Part shown: piece after piece, positions 63,743-64,000 of the stretch
Numbering within the stretch: the stretch's first letter is position 1
How the letters are laid out: the number at the start of each line of letters is the position of its first letter
Assembly (NCBI RefSeq): GCF_902826655.1
Contig: NZ_CADEFR010000002.1
Location: 1-64,000 of the forward strand
Length of the DNA: 64,000 bases
From: an uncultured Methylibium sp.
Lineage (GTDB): Bacteria > Pseudomonadota > Gammaproteobacteria > Burkholderiales > Burkholderiaceae_C
Reading direction: 5' to 3'
Notes under the pieces: model-generated
Databases searched by the model: none
What the model was told of the DNA's origin: nothing
Seen by the model: the letters and a program-made list of their open reading frames with translations, nothing else
Made by a program: the position numbers and the translations under genes

Positions 63743-64000
63743 TCAGGAACCCGAAGGACGCCCGCTCGCGACGGAGGCTTCACGCACCGACGAGTCGGCG
63801 GTAGCCGACGCCGGCAACGTGCTTCGAGATCTGCCTGCCGTTAGAAGTGAGAATCCCGCCACGACGGCGCTGAGCCCGGCGACGCCGAGAACCGCAGCGC
63901 AGATCAGCGTCTGGTGCGGGCGCAGCCAGAGCAAGACGCCCCACAGGATCAGCCCTGCACCCGCGGCTGGGCGCCCGGCGCCGAAGAACAGCCAATGCCA
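63743..64000 (-). CDS. Membrane protein fragment, 5' end outside window
   Basis: The last 85 codons of a leftward gene running off the right edge. Two hydrophobic segments (AAGAGLILWGVLLWLRP region and ICAAVLGVAGLSAVVAGFSL) and a polar tail (SRSTLPASATADSSVRE) are seen. The frame is open to position 64000 and codon use looks coding. The pattern recalls HdeD-like proteins, but too little is present to name it. It is convergent with phosphoethanolamine transferase 2, with a 21-bp gap. Confidence 0.55.
   Translation of the reverse strand, partial: WHWLFFGAGRPAAGAGLILWGVLLWLRPHQTLICAAVLGVAGLSAVVAGFSLLTAGRSRSTLPASATADSSVREASVASGRPSGS

Overview
The window reads as high-GC chromosome of a betaproteobacterium, most likely a Burkholderiales member of the Rubrivivax/Leptothrix/Methylibium type. 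The evidence is a Burkholderiales-type trimeric porin, dense short operons with ATGA start/stop overlaps, many two-component systems, an acetoacetate decarboxylase/3-hydroxybutyrate dehydrogenase pair, and small families (DUF347, DUF1345, DUF302, DUF2933) common in that order. This is inferred from protein family content only. I saw no rRNA, tRNA, CRISPR array, insertion sequence or prophage.

Region 1 (1-9.7 kb) is a copper-resistance island. It holds a Tat-exported multicopper oxidase (cut by the window edge), a CusC-like outer-membrane factor, two small secreted proteins, a CopRS/CusRS-type two-component system, a CueR-type regulator, a broken CopZ-like chaperone, a Met/His-rich lipoprotein, a DUF2933 protein and a copper P1B-ATPase. 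CueR-type promoters with 19-bp spacers are visible. Region 2 (9.7-13.3 kb) has a porin and a Sel1-repeat protein.

Region 3 (13.3-38 kb) is a set of envelope, redox and lipid genes: VIT1-like and DUF347 membrane proteins, DUF1269, an orphan Rieske protein, a ClC channel, an AI-2E-family exporter, cytochrome b561, DUF1345, a fatty-acid hydroxylase, DUF302, rhomboid, patatin, acetoacetate decarboxylase and hydroxybutyrate dehydrogenase. Many of these operons carry the same promoter: a 14-bp near-palindrome, RTGACG-NN-CGTCAY, placed exactly 23 bp upstream of a TAnAnT -10 element, sometimes with a second copy 34 bp further upstream. A NarX/NarL-type kinase and regulator pair is divergently transcribed around one copy and is the best candidate controller. 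A large hybrid kinase, a degenerate HD-GYP protein and the relic of a GGDEF protein interrupt the series.

Region 4 (38-64 kb) is an envelope-remodelling island built around a PmrAB/QseBC-type two-component system. Direct repeats of the PmrA/QseB box type (NTTAAG-N5-NTTAAG) stand before many of its genes. The genes include two phosphoethanolamine transferases, a PAP2 phosphatase, diacylglycerol kinase, an amber-interrupted cardiolipin synthase, DedA, a second hybrid kinase, a DUF5666 lipoprotein, an ArnT-like transferase and a four-gene set (ArnC-like, ArnT-like, GtrA-like, ChbG/NaxD-like). The last set matches the Bordetella Lgm / Francisella FlmF-NaxD-FlmK logic for adding an amino sugar to lipid A. 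The 14-bp palindrome of region 3 also precedes the first phosphoethanolamine transferase, DedA and the second hybrid kinase, so the two regulons appear to meet here.
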